Assembly (NCBI RefSeq): GCF_002554705.1
Contig: NZ_PDEP01000015.1
Location: forward strand, 30,464 to 94,463
Source: Longimonas halophila
GTDB lineage: Bacteria > Bacteroidota > Rhodothermia > Rhodothermales > Salinibacteraceae
Length of the DNA stretch: 64,000 nucleotides
Reading direction: 5' to 3'
The notes below the pieces were generated by a model, which was given only the letters and a program-made list of their open reading frames with translations, did no database searches and was not told the origin of the DNA. Of this stretch, positions 63,903 to 64,000 are shown in pieces. Every line of letters begins with the position of its first letter. Position 1 is the stretch's first letter. A program made the position numbers and the translations under genes.

Positions 63903-64000
63903 TTAACAAAACAGAACGGGCCTATCCTCCAGCGGTACAGGTCGTGAGACAAACCATGACCTGTGCTGAAGAATAGACCCGTCTGCCTATGCCTTACGTG
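63900..64000 (+). mobile_element. Probable insertion sequence end (partial)
   Basis: At 63900 the methyltransferase reading frame is interrupted. The following 100 bases contain a long imperfect inverted repeat (63916-63946 with 63954-63982) and an ATG at 63989 (MPYV...) that could start a transposase running out of the window. No transposase domain can be read, so the element type is not known. Confidence 0.5.

Noticed and set aside
1..64000. Search for tRNA, rRNA, riboswitches and CRISPR arrays
   Set aside because: No cloverleaf, rRNA-like stretch, known riboswitch core or regularly spaced repeat was seen by eye. A covariance search would be needed to exclude small RNAs.

Overview
The window is a 64 kb stretch of a GC-rich chromosome. 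Its proteins point to the Rhodothermota (Salinibacter/Salisaeta-like, formerly grouped with Bacteroidetes). One very large secreted protein ends in a type IX secretion (Por) sorting domain, there are BatC/BatD and outer-membrane proteins of Bacteroidetes type, most proteins are rich in Asp and Glu, and there are three potassium-transport genes. This placement is inferred from protein style, not from a marker gene. No rRNA, tRNA or CRISPR array was seen.

Layout. 1-5.1 kb: the 3' end of a FabH-like ketoacyl synthase, a sodium:solute symporter, an acyl-CoA ligase and a secreted alpha/beta hydrolase, which together look like carboxylate uptake and activation. 6.5-8.4 kb: glutamine synthetase with an Lrp/AsnC regulator. 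9.3-15.6 kb: extracellular nucleic-acid functions, namely a DUF3006 protein coupled to a metallo-beta-lactamase/helix-hairpin-helix lipoprotein, a small lipoprotein, and a 1.4k-residue secreted endonuclease. 16-19.3 kb: a two-RCK potassium channel and glutamate dehydrogenase. 19.4-23.8 kb: an ECF sigma factor and Ser/Thr kinase-TPR pair opposite an outer-membrane barrel protein. 23.9-27.4 kb: SMC. 27.7-28 kb: a small intact gene with the deleted remnant of a nucleotidyltransferase-type partner. 28-29.2 kb: a CAT-fold acetyltransferase and a DUF411 metal-binding protein. 29.5-32.4 kb: TrkA-TrkH.

32.8-45.8 kb is a metal-resistance island: a Cys/His-rich periplasmic protein, CusA, TolC (CusC), CusB and a CopB-type ATPase on the plus strand, then an ArsR-MerTP-GDCC operon on the minus strand and a divergent HEAT-redoxin fusion. 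45.9-52.3 kb is housekeeping (Lgt, thymidine kinase, orphan BatD and BatC, DUF423, RsfS, a LytR_C protein). 53.2-54.6 kb: succinate-semialdehyde dehydrogenase. 54.8-55.5 kb: a PIN-type toxin-antitoxin pair bracketed by two near-identical palindromes. 55.7-58.9 kb: arsA, arsD and arsM with no arsenite permease in view. 59.4-60.9 kb: PPK2 and an outer-membrane lipoprotein. 61.2-63.9 kb: a large DNA methyltransferase (restriction-modification type) whose 5' end is cut by what looks like an insertion sequence that runs out of the window.

Most of the longer intergenic spaces are filled by short dispersed palindromic repeats. At least seven families are visible, and five of them have two or more copies in the window.
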